Of a stretch of 44,839 bases of DNA, positions 18,868 to 27,374 are shown piece after piece (the first letter of the stretch is position 1; each line of letters opens with the position of its first letter). The DNA is from Desulfatibacillum aliphaticivorans DSM 15576 (GTDB taxonomy: Bacteria; Desulfobacterota; Desulfobacteria; Desulfobacterales; Desulfatibacillaceae). The translations under genes were made by a program, and so were the position numbers. The notes beneath the pieces are model-generated. The model saw only the letters and a program-made list of their open reading frames with translations. It did not search any database and was not told the origin of the DNA. The stretch covers positions 1-44,839 of the forward strand of contig NZ_AUCT01000041.1 in the NCBI RefSeq assembly GCF_000429905.1, in the 5' to 3' direction.

Positions 18868-18909
18868 GGCCAACGCTGGGTTCCCGATAACTACACTCGG
18901 GAATGACGG
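18868..18909. repeat. Dispersed hairpin repeat, copy 2
   Basis: Matches 1218-1259. Here the arms are TTCCCGA and TCGGGAA, whereas copy 1 has TTCCCGC and GCGGGAA: a paired change that preserves the stem. Confidence 0.7.
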
Positions 18910-18920
18910 CGAAAAAATAA

Positions 18921-18969
18921 GGATGCCGCTTCACGGCGAAATATGTTGGGTTTCGCAGGCTCTACCCAG
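18921..18969 (-). repeat. Dispersed 49-bp repeat, copy 2
   Basis: Reverse complement of the repeat at 13908-13956. It begins GGATGCCGC and contains TTGGGTTTCGCAGGCTC. It directly abuts hairpin repeat copy 2, so two repeat families are nested here. Confidence 0.65.
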
Positions 18970-19332
18970 GGTTTCCTGAAAAAAATAAAATTCTAAAAAG
19001 GCAAGGCGCGAGTACAATTCCTGGCTCGGGAGGCATATGGATTTTTCTGTCCCATAGCCTCCCCTTCTTGTTCCAATGAGCCCGTCGCCTTCCATGCCTG
19101 CTCTAAAAAACAGGCTCAAGGACAGTTTAACCCCAAACTCCGTGCCCTTCCCGGCCTTGCCCCTGCACATGGGGCTGGCTTATGCTTACGATGCGGTCGT
19201 CCACGCGCTTGGCCTTGTTGCCGCACATTCACTGCTGCTGCCGGTGCACTTCGGATATCACCAGGAGATCCTTGTATTGACGTGGAGGCAGAACACCCAA
19301 CCCCACTTCCCGGGAAAGCGCCTCAATTTTTA
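18970..19332 (-). pseudogene. Decayed IS5-type transposase remnant
   Basis: On the minus strand 19332-19170 reads through YKDLLVISEVHRQQQ, a TGA stop, then NKAKRVDDRIVSISQPHV. After a frameshift near 19170 it continues as RGKAGKGTEFGVKLSLSLF. This matches the order of conserved blocks in IS5-superfamily DDE transposases (VISE-x-RQQ-x-M, RIVSISQPHVRPIVRGKAG, VEFGAKLSLSL). The stop and frameshift, together with missing N- and C-terminal parts, show it is dead. The part below about 19080 is no longer recognisable. The family name is from remembered motif order, not a search. Confidence 0.65.
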
Positions 19333-19382
19333 AAATAAACCGCTATAAATACATCATCAAGAGCAAGAATTAACGCCGGCGC

Positions 19383-19895
19383 CTATTCATATCCGTGGGG
19401 CGCCTCCCCTCCCCTTTGCAGGCGCTCACAGACTGCCTGATCCGTGGGAAAGGCCAGGTTGTGGGGCAATTCGTCCAGGGAAAAAAAGCGGGCGTCCAGG
19501 GCGTCGGAGCCCGGGGCGAGCCGCCCCCCGATTTTTTTACCCCAAAACCACACGCCCACGGTATGCCGGCGGTCGTCGTGAAAATTGGACAAGGCGTCGA
19601 ATACCGGGCCGATGCGGACTTCCAGCCCGGTTTCCTCAAAAATCTCCCGGCGGGCCCCTTCGCGCACGTCTTCGTCCCATTCCAAATGGCCGCAGGGGAT
19701 GCACCACATGCCCTCGTAGGAGCCTTTTCGTTTGACCAGGAGCAGCCGGCCCTTTTCCATGACGATCACGGCCACGCCCACCGTGGGGTTTCTATATTGG
19801 ATGTAACCGCAGGCATGGCAAATTTTACGCCGGATTCCATCGGCTATGGATTCTTCCAGGCGTTTGCCGCATTTCGGGCAGAAGTCGTACAACAT
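19383..19895 (-). CDS. Nudix hydrolase with N-terminal zinc ribbon
   Basis: A 170-residue Nudix protein. The N-terminal zinc ribbon is FCPKCGKRL with CHACGYIQYRNP, as in NudC-like and ADP-ribose/NADH pyrophosphatase-like Nudix proteins. The Nudix box is complete: GHLEWDEDVREGARREIFEE followed by TGLE, with the REIFEE metal-binding glutamates. It hydrolyses a nucleoside diphosphate linked to some moiety X; the substrate is not evident. The ATG at 19895 is chosen over upstream starts because the zinc ribbon begins there and AAGGA lies just upstream. It is divergent from the MFS transporter, sharing a ~250-base control region. Confidence 0.85.
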   Translation of the reverse strand: MLYDFCPKCGKRLEESIADGIRRKICHACGYIQYRNPTVGVAVIVMEKGRLLLVKRKGSYEGMWCIPCGHLEWDEDVREGARREIFEETGLEVRIGPVFDALSNFHDDRRHTVGVWFWGKKIGGRLAPGSDALDARFFSLDELPHNLAFPTDQAVCERLQRGGEAPHGYE

Positions 19896-20144
19896 AAAGG
19901 GAGATCCTTTTGTGAGGCTGTGTAAGAACCGAAGCGCGTTCATGTATAGCACAAATCCGCCCGCCGCACCAAACAAAGCAGCCATTCTACACGAAAGACG
20001 TTGTTTTTCGGCTTGAAATAACATGGACTTGTTTGAAGATTGTTACTATTGATGACCCAAACGGCTGTTCCGTGTTATATTCCGGGCGGAAATTCGGAAA
20101 ACGCCGGCGGAAAAAAGCCGCGCCAATACTTAAAAGCAGCCTAT

Positions 20145-21317
20145 ATGCCAGGGAAAGACAACCTTATTAAGCCCAGGACCATCCTGTCGCTCCATTATTT
20201 TTTGTATTTTGGAGTCTTCGGGATTGTGCTGCCCTATTTCAACCTCTACCTGGACCACCTGGGCTTTGACGGCATCCGGATAGGCGTGATTGCGGGCATT
20301 CGCTCCGCCGCAGTGGTGGTCATGCCCCTGTTATGGGGGGTGCTGGCGGACAGAAGCGGCAAAAGAAAGGCCATTTTCGTCCTGTGCAACGTGTGCAGCG
20401 CCGCCCTGTTCTCCTTGTATTTTTTGAGCACGGAATTCCTGCCTGTGCTGGCCATAACCGTCGTATATTCCCTGTTTTACGCGCCCATTATTTCGTTCAT
20501 CGAAGCTTTTTCCATGGAAATTCTGGGGCCGAAAAGGAATCAGTACGGCCGCGTGAGGGTGTGGGGCACCATCGCCTTTGTGGCCATGGCCCTTGTCATG
20601 GGCAAGGTGGTGGAGACTTTCGGGGTTTCCGTCATTTTGGGTTTGATCCTGGCCGGCGCGGCTGTACAGGCCCTGATCAGCGCCCTCATGCCCGAAGCTC
20701 CCGCTCCTTCCGCTCCCCAGGAACGGATAAACGCCCTGGGCTATTTTTTTTCCAAACCCGTGGTGATTTTCCAGGTTTGCGCCTTCCTGATGCTGGCCAG
20801 CCATGGAACCTATTACGGCTTTTTTTCCATCCACCTGGAAAAAGCGGGCTATTCCTCCACCTTCATAGGCTTTGCATGGGCTCTGGCCTCCGCCGCCGAG
20901 ATGGGAGTCATGATCAACTCGGGCCGGATCCTGGGACGGTTTCATCCCCGGAGGCTTTTGTTTTTCTCCCTGTGCATTGCGGCCATGCGCTGGGGCCTGA
21001 CCGCCTGGACTTTATCCCCCGTCGCCCTTTGCATGGTGCAGGTTCTGCACGCTTTCACCTACGGCAGCTTTCATATTGCCAGCATCGTATACATCGAGCA
21101 GCTTATTCCGCCCCAGGCCAGGACGGCCGGGCAGGCGGTCAACAATTCCATGACTTACGGCCTGGGCATGATGGCCGGATTGTTCCTGAGCGGCTATTTG
21201 TTCGAACGCCTTGGCGGGGGCATGGCTTTCGCCGCCAGCGGCGCCATGGCCTTGCTGGGAGCGATTCTGTTTGCAGCGTACGGCAGGGCGCCTTCGGGGC
21301 GAAAAACCTCGCCTTAG
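20145..21317 (+). CDS. MFS transporter (MFS_1-like, HcaT/nucleoside-symporter type)
   Basis: A 390-residue inner-membrane protein with about 12 hydrophobic segments split 6+6 around a hydrophilic loop (PEAPAPSAPQERINALGYF). The loop between helices 2 and 3 carries the MFS motif A equivalent GVLADRSGKRKAI. The closest layout is the PF12832 MFS_1_like group (3-phenylpropionate transporter HcaT, LacY-like sugar/proton symporters), recognisable by LHYFLYFGVFGIVLPYFNLY at the start and QALFPPQ-like motifs late. The substrate cannot be told. ATG 20145 (MPGKDNL) precedes the first membrane segment; its ribosome site is weak and the frame is open to 20040. Confidence 0.82.
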   Translation: MPGKDNLIKPRTILSLHYFLYFGVFGIVLPYFNLYLDHLGFDGIRIGVIAGIRSAAVVVMPLLWGVLADRSGKRKAIFVLCNVCSAALFSLYFLSTEFLPVLAITVVYSLFYAPIISFIEAFSMEILGPKRNQYGRVRVWGTIAFVAMALVMGKVVETFGVSVILGLILAGAAVQALISALMPEAPAPSAPQERINALGYFFSKPVVIFQVCAFLMLASHGTYYGFFSIHLEKAGYSSTFIGFAWALASAAEMGVMINSGRILGRFHPRRLLFFSLCIAAMRWGLTAWTLSPVALCMVQVLHAFTYGSFHIASIVYIEQLIPPQARTAGQAVNNSMTYGLGMMAGLFLSGYLFERLGGGMAFAASGAMALLGAILFAAYGRAPSGRKTSP

Positions 21318-21350
21318 CAGATAATAGTTTGTTATGATTATGATAGCAGC

Positions 21351-21378
21351 TTGACAGCCTTGGAATGCCCCCTATATT
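21351..21378 (+). promoter_or_regulatory. Sigma-70 promoter of the transglutaminase-ABC operon
   Basis: TTGACA (21351-21356), 16 bases, TATATT (21373-21378), 50 bases upstream of the ATG at 21428. A near-consensus match. Confidence 0.6.
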
Positions 21379-21427
21379 CCGTAAATAGGCTCCGGCCTTA
21401 ACTGTTTTCCTAAACCTGTGAGGTAAA

Positions 21428-22894
21428 ATGAAAAATCGTTGGACGTGGGTCGCCGGATTGGCTTTCATTCTGATTTTTGCGGCGCTTTTTTCCATTCGAG
21501 TAGGCTATTTTGACAAAGAGGTCGAGGTTCCTGAAAATTTCCTGGACGTGGAGCGCGGATTTCAGGACGACTCCCGGACCTTTATGGACATCCTGCAGAA
21601 CGGCAAAAAGATCGGGTATGTGGATTCCTCCTTTATTAAAACCGATGACGGATGGCTTGCCAAGGAGACGGCTTATATGGAGCTCAACGCCCTGGGGACC
21701 GTCCAGAAAACCACGTTGACCTCCGGCGCCCACTTGAATCCGGATATGACGTTGCGGTCCATGGGCTTTAAGATGAAATCCGACCTAGGATCTTTTGACG
21801 CCAAGGCCTGGATGGACGGGGACGTCCTGAAAGTGGAAACCGGAGTAGGGGAAGCCAGGCAAGTCATGGAATTCCCTATGGAAAGCCCTCCCCTGATCGA
21901 CGCAGGCCTGATGCACCTTAAAGCCTTGCGGGAACTGAAGCCCGGCGAAAAGGCCGCGTATCCCATCTTCGACCCGGCCACCATGACCAATTACAAGGTG
22001 GCAATCAAGATGGTCGGCCCGGACTCCATTAAAATCCTGGGGGAAACCATTCCCGCGAAAAAGCTGGAGATGGCCTTTATGGGCCAGACCCAGACCACCT
22101 GGATATCCGAAGACGGAGAGATGCTCGCCCAAGAGGGTTTGATGGGCCTCCGGTTGGAGAAAACCACCAGAGACCTGGCCATGGAAGAGACGAGTTTTGA
22201 AAAAGGCGACGACCTTTTCGCCCTGGCGGCCGTTCCCGTGGACACGCCTTTGATGTCGCCCCAGAAGCTGAAGATGCTCAAGGTGAGAGTGACGGGCGCC
22301 GATCATTTTGCAGAGAAACTGAATCAGGGCCGGCAGACATTTGAGGACGGCGTGTTGACCGTGAAGGTGGAGCCGCTGCCCGATCCCGGCTTGGAAGTTC
22401 CCTACACGGGCGATCCGGCCTTTTTAGGCTCGGACTCTTTTATCCAGTCGAACCATCCCGAAGTGGTGGAACTGGCTCATAAAATCGTGAATGAGAATGA
22501 CGCGCCCCAAGAAAAAGTCCGGAAAATCATCCAGTGGGGATACGAGGAGTTGGAAAAAACGCCGGTCCTGAGCATGCCCCAGGCGCTGGAAACCCTGCGC
22601 ACCCGCAAGGGGGATTGCGGCGAGCACGCCATGCTAATGGCGGCCCTGGCCCGGGCAGTAGGCGTTCCCGCCCAGGTGAACATGGGCCTGTACTATGTGG
22701 ACGGCGTATTTGGATTCCATGCCTGGAACTCCTTTTACGTAAACGGACAATGGATTACGGGAGACGCCACGGTGGGGCAGTTCCCGGTGGACGCTGCGCA
22801 TTTGCAGTTCGCCCAGGGCGGATATGACGTGCAGTTGGAAGTGGCCGGCTTGATCGGCCGTCTGACGATTGAAGTATTGGAGCAAAAAAAATGA
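21428..22894 (+). CDS. Membrane-anchored transglutaminase-like protein
   Basis: A 488-residue protein with one N-terminal hydrophobic anchor (residues 6-24) and the bulk outside the cytoplasm. Residues 30-290 form a beta-rich region of unknown type. The C-terminal ~170 residues are a transglutaminase-like (papain-fold) domain: RKGDCGEHAMLMAALARAVG with the nucleophilic Cys, FHAWNSFYVNGQWITGDAT with His and Asp. Such bacterial domains act as peptidases or cross-linkers rather than classical transglutaminases. The stop overlaps the ABC ATPase start by 4 bases (ATGA), so the genes are coupled. The gene order suggests the protein matures or binds something moved by the transporter. Confidence 0.8.
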   Translation: MKNRWTWVAGLAFILIFAALFSIRVGYFDKEVEVPENFLDVERGFQDDSRTFMDILQNGKKIGYVDSSFIKTDDGWLAKETAYMELNALGTVQKTTLTSGAHLNPDMTLRSMGFKMKSDLGSFDAKAWMDGDVLKVETGVGEARQVMEFPMESPPLIDAGLMHLKALRELKPGEKAAYPIFDPATMTNYKVAIKMVGPDSIKILGETIPAKKLEMAFMGQTQTTWISEDGEMLAQEGLMGLRLEKTTRDLAMEETSFEKGDDLFALAAVPVDTPLMSPQKLKMLKVRVTGADHFAEKLNQGRQTFEDGVLTVKVEPLPDPGLEVPYTGDPAFLGSDSFIQSNHPEVVELAHKIVNENDAPQEKVRKIIQWGYEELEKTPVLSMPQALETLRTRKGDCGEHAMLMAALARAVGVPAQVNMGLYYVDGVFGFHAWNSFYVNGQWITGDATVGQFPVDAAHLQFAQGGYDVQLEVAGLIGRLTIEVLEQKK

Positions 22895-23619
22895 TTGAAC
22901 TTTCCGGCCTGACGAAAAGATACGGCAGGATCATGGCCGTCGATAATCTGAATTTGAAAGTCGAGGAAGGCGAGGTTTTCGGATTTATCGGCCCCAACGG
23001 CGCCGGCAAGACCACGACCATCCGCATGATGGGCGGTTTGATTGCGCCCACCTCGGGAAGCGTTGTGATCAACGGAATCGACATGCTCAAAGACCCCGAA
23101 CAGGGCAAGCAGGACATCGGCTTTATCCCGGACCGGCCTTATCTTTACGGCAAGTTGACGGGCATGGAGTTTTTGCGTTTTACGGCGGACCTCTACGGCA
23201 TGAACAATAACGGCTTTTTCGACAAGGCCGAAAGCATCCTCAAAACCTTTTCCCTTTGGGACTGGGCAGGGGAATTGATTGACTCCTACTCCCACGGCAT
23301 GCGCCAGCGTCTGATCATGAGCGCGGCCCTGATACACGACCCCAAAGTGCTGATTGTGGACGAACCCATGGTGGGGCTGGACCCCCGGGCCATCCGTCTG
23401 GTCAAGGATATGATCAAGCGGCTTGCAAGGGAAGGCATGACGGTTTTCGTCTCCACCCACACTCTGGAAGTGGCCCAGGACATATGCCACCGCGTGGGGG
23501 TGATCCATAAAGGCAAGGTGATAGCCACGGGTACGACCAAGGATTTGGTGGAGCAGGCCAGGGTGGACAGGGAGGACCTGGAGGCCGTATTCCTGCGCCT
23601 GACCGAGGAGGCCTCCTGA
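22891..23619 (+). CDS. ABC transporter ATP-binding protein
   Basis: A 242-residue nucleotide-binding subunit of an ABC-2-type transporter. Walker A GPNGAGKTTTIRMM, Q-loop near IGFIPD, signature YSHGMRQRL (a variant of LSGGQ, common in ABC-2 exporters), Walker B VLIVDEPMVGLD, and H-loop STHTLEVAQ are all present. It overlaps the transglutaminase-like gene by 4 bases and is followed one base after its stop by the permease, a tight translational unit. With the permease it probably exports a lipid, polysaccharide, peptide or drug-like substrate, or extracts an envelope protein. Confidence 0.93.
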   Translation: MIELSGLTKRYGRIMAVDNLNLKVEEGEVFGFIGPNGAGKTTTIRMMGGLIAPTSGSVVINGIDMLKDPEQGKQDIGFIPDRPYLYGKLTGMEFLRFTADLYGMNNNGFFDKAESILKTFSLWDWAGELIDSYSHGMRQRLIMSAALIHDPKVLIVDEPMVGLDPRAIRLVKDMIKRLAREGMTVFVSTHTLEVAQDICHRVGVIHKGKVIATGTTKDLVEQARVDREDLEAVFLRLTEEAS

Positions 23620-23620
23620 C

Positions 23621-25315
23621 ATGTTCAAGACCGCAACCTTGATTCGGCCCAGGGTAATCGGCCTGAAACGGTATAACGAACTTGATGACGGCAAGGGCAG
23701 CAAGTATCGGGCGTTGTTGTTTGCGCTTTTCGGGCTGGCGTTCTGGTTAGGGATTTTTTATATTTTTTTTCGCATCCTCACGTACTTCCAGGGGGTTGAG
23801 GAATTTGGAGACATCTTGGCGGAAAAGCTGCTGTCCATGGTGTTCCTCACCTTTTTCGCCCTGCTGTTGTTCAGTTCCATCATAGCCTCCTTGTCCAAGC
23901 TGTATCTCAGCCGGGACCTGCATCTGGTTTTCAGCTATCCGGTGGACCATAGGCAGATCTTCCTGGCGCGATGGATGGAAGCCGCGTTCGACTCCTCCTG
24001 GATGGTGCTGGTTTACGCCACGCCGGCCTTTTTTTCGTATGGAATCGTATACCAACAGGGCGCCCTGTTTTACCTGAACATGATCCTGGTCCTGATTCCC
24101 TTTTGCGTGTCCGCGTCCATTATCTCCACCCTGGCGGTAATGGCTGTGGTTGTGGCCCTGCCGGCCAACCGGCTGAGGGGCATGCTGATATTTGTCGGCA
24201 TGGGGCTTTTTGTGGGCCTGTATTTTCTTGTTCGCATGCTCAGGCCGGAGCGGCTGGTGGACCCTGACGCGGCTTTTTCCGTGTCCGAGTATATAGCCAG
24301 CTTGCAGACGCCTGCGGCGGACTGGCTGCCTTCCACGTGGGCTTTCGACTCCATGACCGCTGTGATTCACGGGAATTACGGCGAGGCCCTGTTTCATAAC
24401 GCCACGGCGTACAGCGCGGCCGGCGGCCTTGTTTTTATCGCCTTTCTTTTTTCCGGGCTGGTCTATTTTAAGGGGGTTACCAAAGCCCAGATCACCCGCA
24501 CAGGCAAGCAAATCGAGCCGGAAAGGCGGCATTACCAGGGTCGGAGGCTGTTTGGCTTTTTAAAGGGCCCCAAACGGGCCATTATGACCAAAGAAATCAA
24601 AATTTTCATGCGGGACTCCACCCAGTGGTCCCAAATTTTCCTGGTCGCTGCGCTGGTAGCCATCTACCTGTATAATTTTAAGGTGCTGCCGTTGGAAAAG
24701 GCGCCCATTAAAACAGTGTACCTGCAAAACCTTTTTTCGTTTCTGAACATGGCCCTGGCGGCTTTTGTGCTTACGTCCATTGCGGCCCGGTTCGCCTTTC
24801 CCGCCGTGTCGCAGGAAAAAAGCGCCTTTTGGATACTGCAAAGCGCCCCGGTTTCCCTTAAAACAGTGCTTTGGATCAAATTCGCCGTTTATGTGGTTCC
24901 TTTGACGATCATGTCTCAGGTGCTGATTATAGCCACGAATATTTTGCTGCACGTCACGCCCTTCATGATGTGGATGTCATCGTTGACTTTGCTGTTCATG
25001 GCGCCGGGCATTGTCTCTCTGGCCGTGGGGTTGGGCGCGGCTTATCCCGATTTTCAGTCGGAGAATCCGGCCCAGACGGTCACCAGCTACGGTGGGCTTT
25101 TATTCATGATTCTCAGCGCCTTATTCACGGGGCTGGTGGTTATTTTGGAGTCCGGTCCGGTGTATTCCGTGGTGTACGCCGGGTTGCGCGGAAAGGCTGT
25201 TTCGGACGCCGCCTGGACCTGGACGGCGATCTCTTTCGGCCTTGTCCTGGTTCTTTGTGCCGCGACTATAGTTCTACCCATGCGATACGGAGGAAAAAAG
25301 CTGGCGGCGCGTTAG
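23621..25315 (+). CDS. ABC-2-like permease, large
   Basis: A 564-residue integral membrane protein with about 12 hydrophobic segments in two blocks (residues 25-210 and 335-560), separated by a soluble section (about 250-330). This is roughly twice the size of a simple ABC-2 permease, so it could be a fused dimer able to work with an ATPase homodimer. It starts one base after the ATPase stop. No conserved substrate motif was recognised. A KEIKIFMRDSTQWSQIF motif before the second block resembles the cytosolic coupling stretch of ABC-2 exporters. Confidence 0.8.
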   Translation: MFKTATLIRPRVIGLKRYNELDDGKGSKYRALLFALFGLAFWLGIFYIFFRILTYFQGVEEFGDILAEKLLSMVFLTFFALLLFSSIIASLSKLYLSRDLHLVFSYPVDHRQIFLARWMEAAFDSSWMVLVYATPAFFSYGIVYQQGALFYLNMILVLIPFCVSASIISTLAVMAVVVALPANRLRGMLIFVGMGLFVGLYFLVRMLRPERLVDPDAAFSVSEYIASLQTPAADWLPSTWAFDSMTAVIHGNYGEALFHNATAYSAAGGLVFIAFLFSGLVYFKGVTKAQITRTGKQIEPERRHYQGRRLFGFLKGPKRAIMTKEIKIFMRDSTQWSQIFLVAALVAIYLYNFKVLPLEKAPIKTVYLQNLFSFLNMALAAFVLTSIAARFAFPAVSQEKSAFWILQSAPVSLKTVLWIKFAVYVVPLTIMSQVLIIATNILLHVTPFMMWMSSLTLLFMAPGIVSLAVGLGAAYPDFQSENPAQTVTSYGGLLFMILSALFTGLVVILESGPVYSVVYAGLRGKAVSDAAWTWTAISFGLVLVLCAATIVLPMRYGGKKLAAR

Positions 25316-25321
25316 TAAAAT

Positions 25322-25336
25322 ACGGGGAAAGCCCGT
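25322..25336 (+). terminator. Weak stem-loop after the permease
   Basis: ACGGG-GAAAG-CCCGT, five base pairs, followed by a modestly T-rich stretch. Possible terminator of the operon. Confidence 0.3.
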
Positions 25337-25718
25337 CACTATTGTTATTTCTGAATTTTTATGTTGCAAAACCCGGTTGGGTCTGATAAATGCGGCCCCT
25401 GGATTAAACAACTTACTTATCACCGGATGTAAGCCGTATTATGCTGCAGGTTGGGATGCCTGGACACAGGCGTCAACCTTACTATGTTCTATGCGCAGCA
25501 GGGGCGGAACGCCCTTCCACCGTCACAAATTGATTTTGGGGGATCGACCCAGGTACGCCCTGACTGCCAAGTCAAGGGCATTACACGGTATTATGGAGAA
25601 TCGCGTCCCAACGGAAAAACACCGTCAAGGGGCGCAGGACGGGCATATACAGGAATTTCAAAAACAAAAATGTAGTTTTTTTTGGCCCCATAACACACCA
25701 GCACGAAAGGAGCATTAC
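25337..25718. other. Leader region of the HU gene
   Basis: The frame upstream of HU is open, but its translation is not protein-like and the HU start is clear. A small GGGCG/CGCCC stem lies near 25505. No strong promoter was found, although TATTAT at about 25589 could be a -10. Confidence 0.35.
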
Positions 25719-25988
25719 ATGAACAAAGCAGACCTGATCGAAGAAGTAGCCAAGGTTTTAGGAACCAAAAAAGACGCCCAAGCCGCAGTGGATTGCGTAT
25801 TCGCCACCATTTCGGAAGCCCTGAAAAAGGACGACGCCGTGACTTTGGTCGGCTTCGGAACCTTTAAAGTGGACAAAAGGCAGGCCCGCAAAGGCCGCAA
25901 CCCCAGGACCGGCGAGGCCTTGGACATTCCCGCACGCAACGTGCCCAAGTTCAATCCCGGCAAAGCTCTTAAAGACGCAGTCAACTAA
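25719..25988 (+). CDS. hup: HU-family DNA-binding protein
   Basis: An 89-residue HU/IHF-family nucleoid protein that bends and compacts DNA as a dimer. The sequence begins MNKADLIEEVAKVLGTKKDA, has the VTLVGFGTFKV beta-saddle entry, and the DNA-contacting arm RKGRNPRTGE followed by PARNVPKFNPGK, whose proline intercalates DNA. ATG 25719 follows GAAAGGAG at 6-base spacing. It is transcribed alone and followed by a strong hairpin. The single-gene form and basic arm fit HU better than IHF. Confidence 0.96.
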   Translation: MNKADLIEEVAKVLGTKKDAQAAVDCVFATISEALKKDDAVTLVGFGTFKVDKRQARKGRNPRTGEALDIPARNVPKFNPGKALKDAVN

Positions 25989-25998
25989 GCCCGTTTCA

Positions 25999-26022
25999 GG
26001 GGAGGCCGGTTTTGGCCTCCCC
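25999..26022 (+). terminator. Strong hairpin after HU
   Basis: GGGGAGGCC (25999-26007), loop GGTTTT, GGCCTCCCC (26014-26022). A perfect 9-bp GC stem 11 bases after the HU stop, but without a long U-tract, so it may act mainly as a 3' stabiliser. Confidence 0.6.
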
Positions 26023-26082
26023 TTGGGGCTCCATCTCCCACAACCGGGCTTGATTTTCCCTGCCAAAACCTGTTCCGAGGCG

Positions 26083-26111
26083 TTGACTTCGCGGCGCCCA
26101 AGGGGTATTTA
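26083..26111 (+). promoter_or_regulatory. Sigma-70 promoter before the four-helix membrane protein
   Basis: TTGACT (26083-26088), 17 bases, TATTTA (26106-26111), 48 bases before the ATG at 26159. Confidence 0.55.
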
Positions 26112-26158
26112 GTCTTCGTGGATTCATTTGCACTTGAACAAAACATAAGGTTATAAAC

Positions 26159-26737
26159 ATGGCAGGCGCAACTCAGAAACATTTTCCTCCTTTTAAATTC
26201 GCCCCCGCATGGCGTTCCTATGAAGACTTCCCCTGGTTTGTCTGGGCGCTCGGCTGGATCGCCTTGCTTAAATCCAGCGTATGGTTTTTCCTGGAGCCGG
26301 CAAGCCCCCAACCCGCCATGTTGTGGAAATGCCTGATCTTGTCCCTGCCTTACCTGATCATGGCCAGCGGAGCGTGGAATCTTAAGCGGTGGGCCATTGT
26401 CGGATTGGCCGTTCTTGGCGCGTTTGATCTTCTCTTCATCATTTCCGGAGCCGTTGAAGGAGAAGGGCTGTTCAAGTCCGCGGCGCTAATGGGCGCTAAC
26501 GGCGAGTTCAACGGCATGATTATTCTGAACAAGGCTGTGTTTATCGGCGCCAGACTGGGAGATCTGGCCTTGATAGGCCTGGCCCCTAAAGCGTGGAAGT
26601 ACGCAGGAGAATGGAATCAGGGCTTGTGGAGGGATGTCGTCGATTCTGAGGACAAGGACGGACTGCGGATCATGATAGCGATTATTTACGTTGTCCTGGC
26701 CGTGGTAACGGTTCACGCCTTTGTCGAAGGAATCTAA
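26159..26737 (+). CDS. Four-helix integral membrane protein, function unknown
   Basis: A 192-residue protein that I do not recognise. Four hydrophobic segments are visible at about residues 25-45, 55-75, 78-98 and 168-190, with a soluble stretch of roughly 65 residues before the last. No cysteines or histidines are arranged as cofactor ligands. AAGG lies 8 bases before the ATG and a good promoter is at 26083-26111. The DUF1566 gene follows 35 bases on and is probably cotranscribed. Confidence 0.65.
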   Translation: MAGATQKHFPPFKFAPAWRSYEDFPWFVWALGWIALLKSSVWFFLEPASPQPAMLWKCLILSLPYLIMASGAWNLKRWAIVGLAVLGAFDLLFIISGAVEGEGLFKSAALMGANGEFNGMIILNKAVFIGARLGDLALIGLAPKAWKYAGEWNQGLWRDVVDSEDKDGLRIMIAIIYVVLAVVTVHAFVEGI

Positions 26738-26772
26738 CCCCTTCCACCCGATCCGGCAGGAGAATCAGACCC

Positions 26773-27237
26773 ATGAGGCCGTTTGCGCTTCTCACGATCA
26801 TTTTCCTTGCAGCAGGCGCGGCTTTGGCTTCGGCCCAAGGCGATGTTGTAAAAAATGATCCCAGATTCACCCTGTACGAAAGCAGGGTCGTTTTAGACTC
26901 CAAAACCGGCCTGGAATGGTGGCCGGCGCCGGATATTGACGCCAACTGGCACGACGCCAAACGCTGGGCTCATTACGCGGCCCAGTTCAACGGCGGCTGG
27001 CGCATGCCCACCATCAAGGAACTGGAAACGCTTTACGAAGAAGGACTAGGCGATCACAACATCAGCCCCTTGATCCAAATCACCGAATACACCGTCTGGG
27101 CCTCCGAGTATAAGGGCGAAAAGTCCGCCTGGTGCTTCTCCTATGACACGGGGCAGGCCTCCTGGTCCGCCCGGCACAGAAGCCCCCTAAAACGCGCCAT
27201 AGCCGTCCGTACGCTCAAACGGCCGCAACGCAATTAA
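26773..27237 (+). CDS. Secreted DUF1566 (Lcl-like) domain protein
   Basis: A 154-residue exported protein. A signal peptide ends near ALASAQ (residue 22). The mature part is a DUF1566 domain: VVLDSKTGLEWWPAP, DAKRWAHYAAQFNGGWRMPT-IKEL, TVWASE, AIAVRT. This domain is related to the C-type-lectin-like fold and is common in envelope proteins of Desulfobacterota and Legionella (Lcl), where it serves in adhesion. AGGAG precedes the ATG. It ends the unit started by the membrane protein. Confidence 0.8.
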   Translation: MRPFALLTIIFLAAGAALASAQGDVVKNDPRFTLYESRVVLDSKTGLEWWPAPDIDANWHDAKRWAHYAAQFNGGWRMPTIKELETLYEEGLGDHNISPLIQITEYTVWASEYKGEKSAWCFSYDTGQASWSARHRSPLKRAIAVRTLKRPQRN

Positions 27238-27374
27238 TAAACTTTTCCATTTTTCCCATGATTGAGTTCCCGGCTTTTTTGAAGGATGTCGCCGTGGCAA
27301 CTGTCTTAAGAGAGTCCCCTGAAGTCACTCAATCACCAATCGGCTTGCCGTGTTAATTTTCCAAGATTCAGGCG

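Noticed and set aside
25377..25718. N-terminal extension of HU by 114 codons
   Set aside because: The extension is not conserved-looking, and the ATG at 25719 has a strong ribosome site and begins the classical HU sequence.
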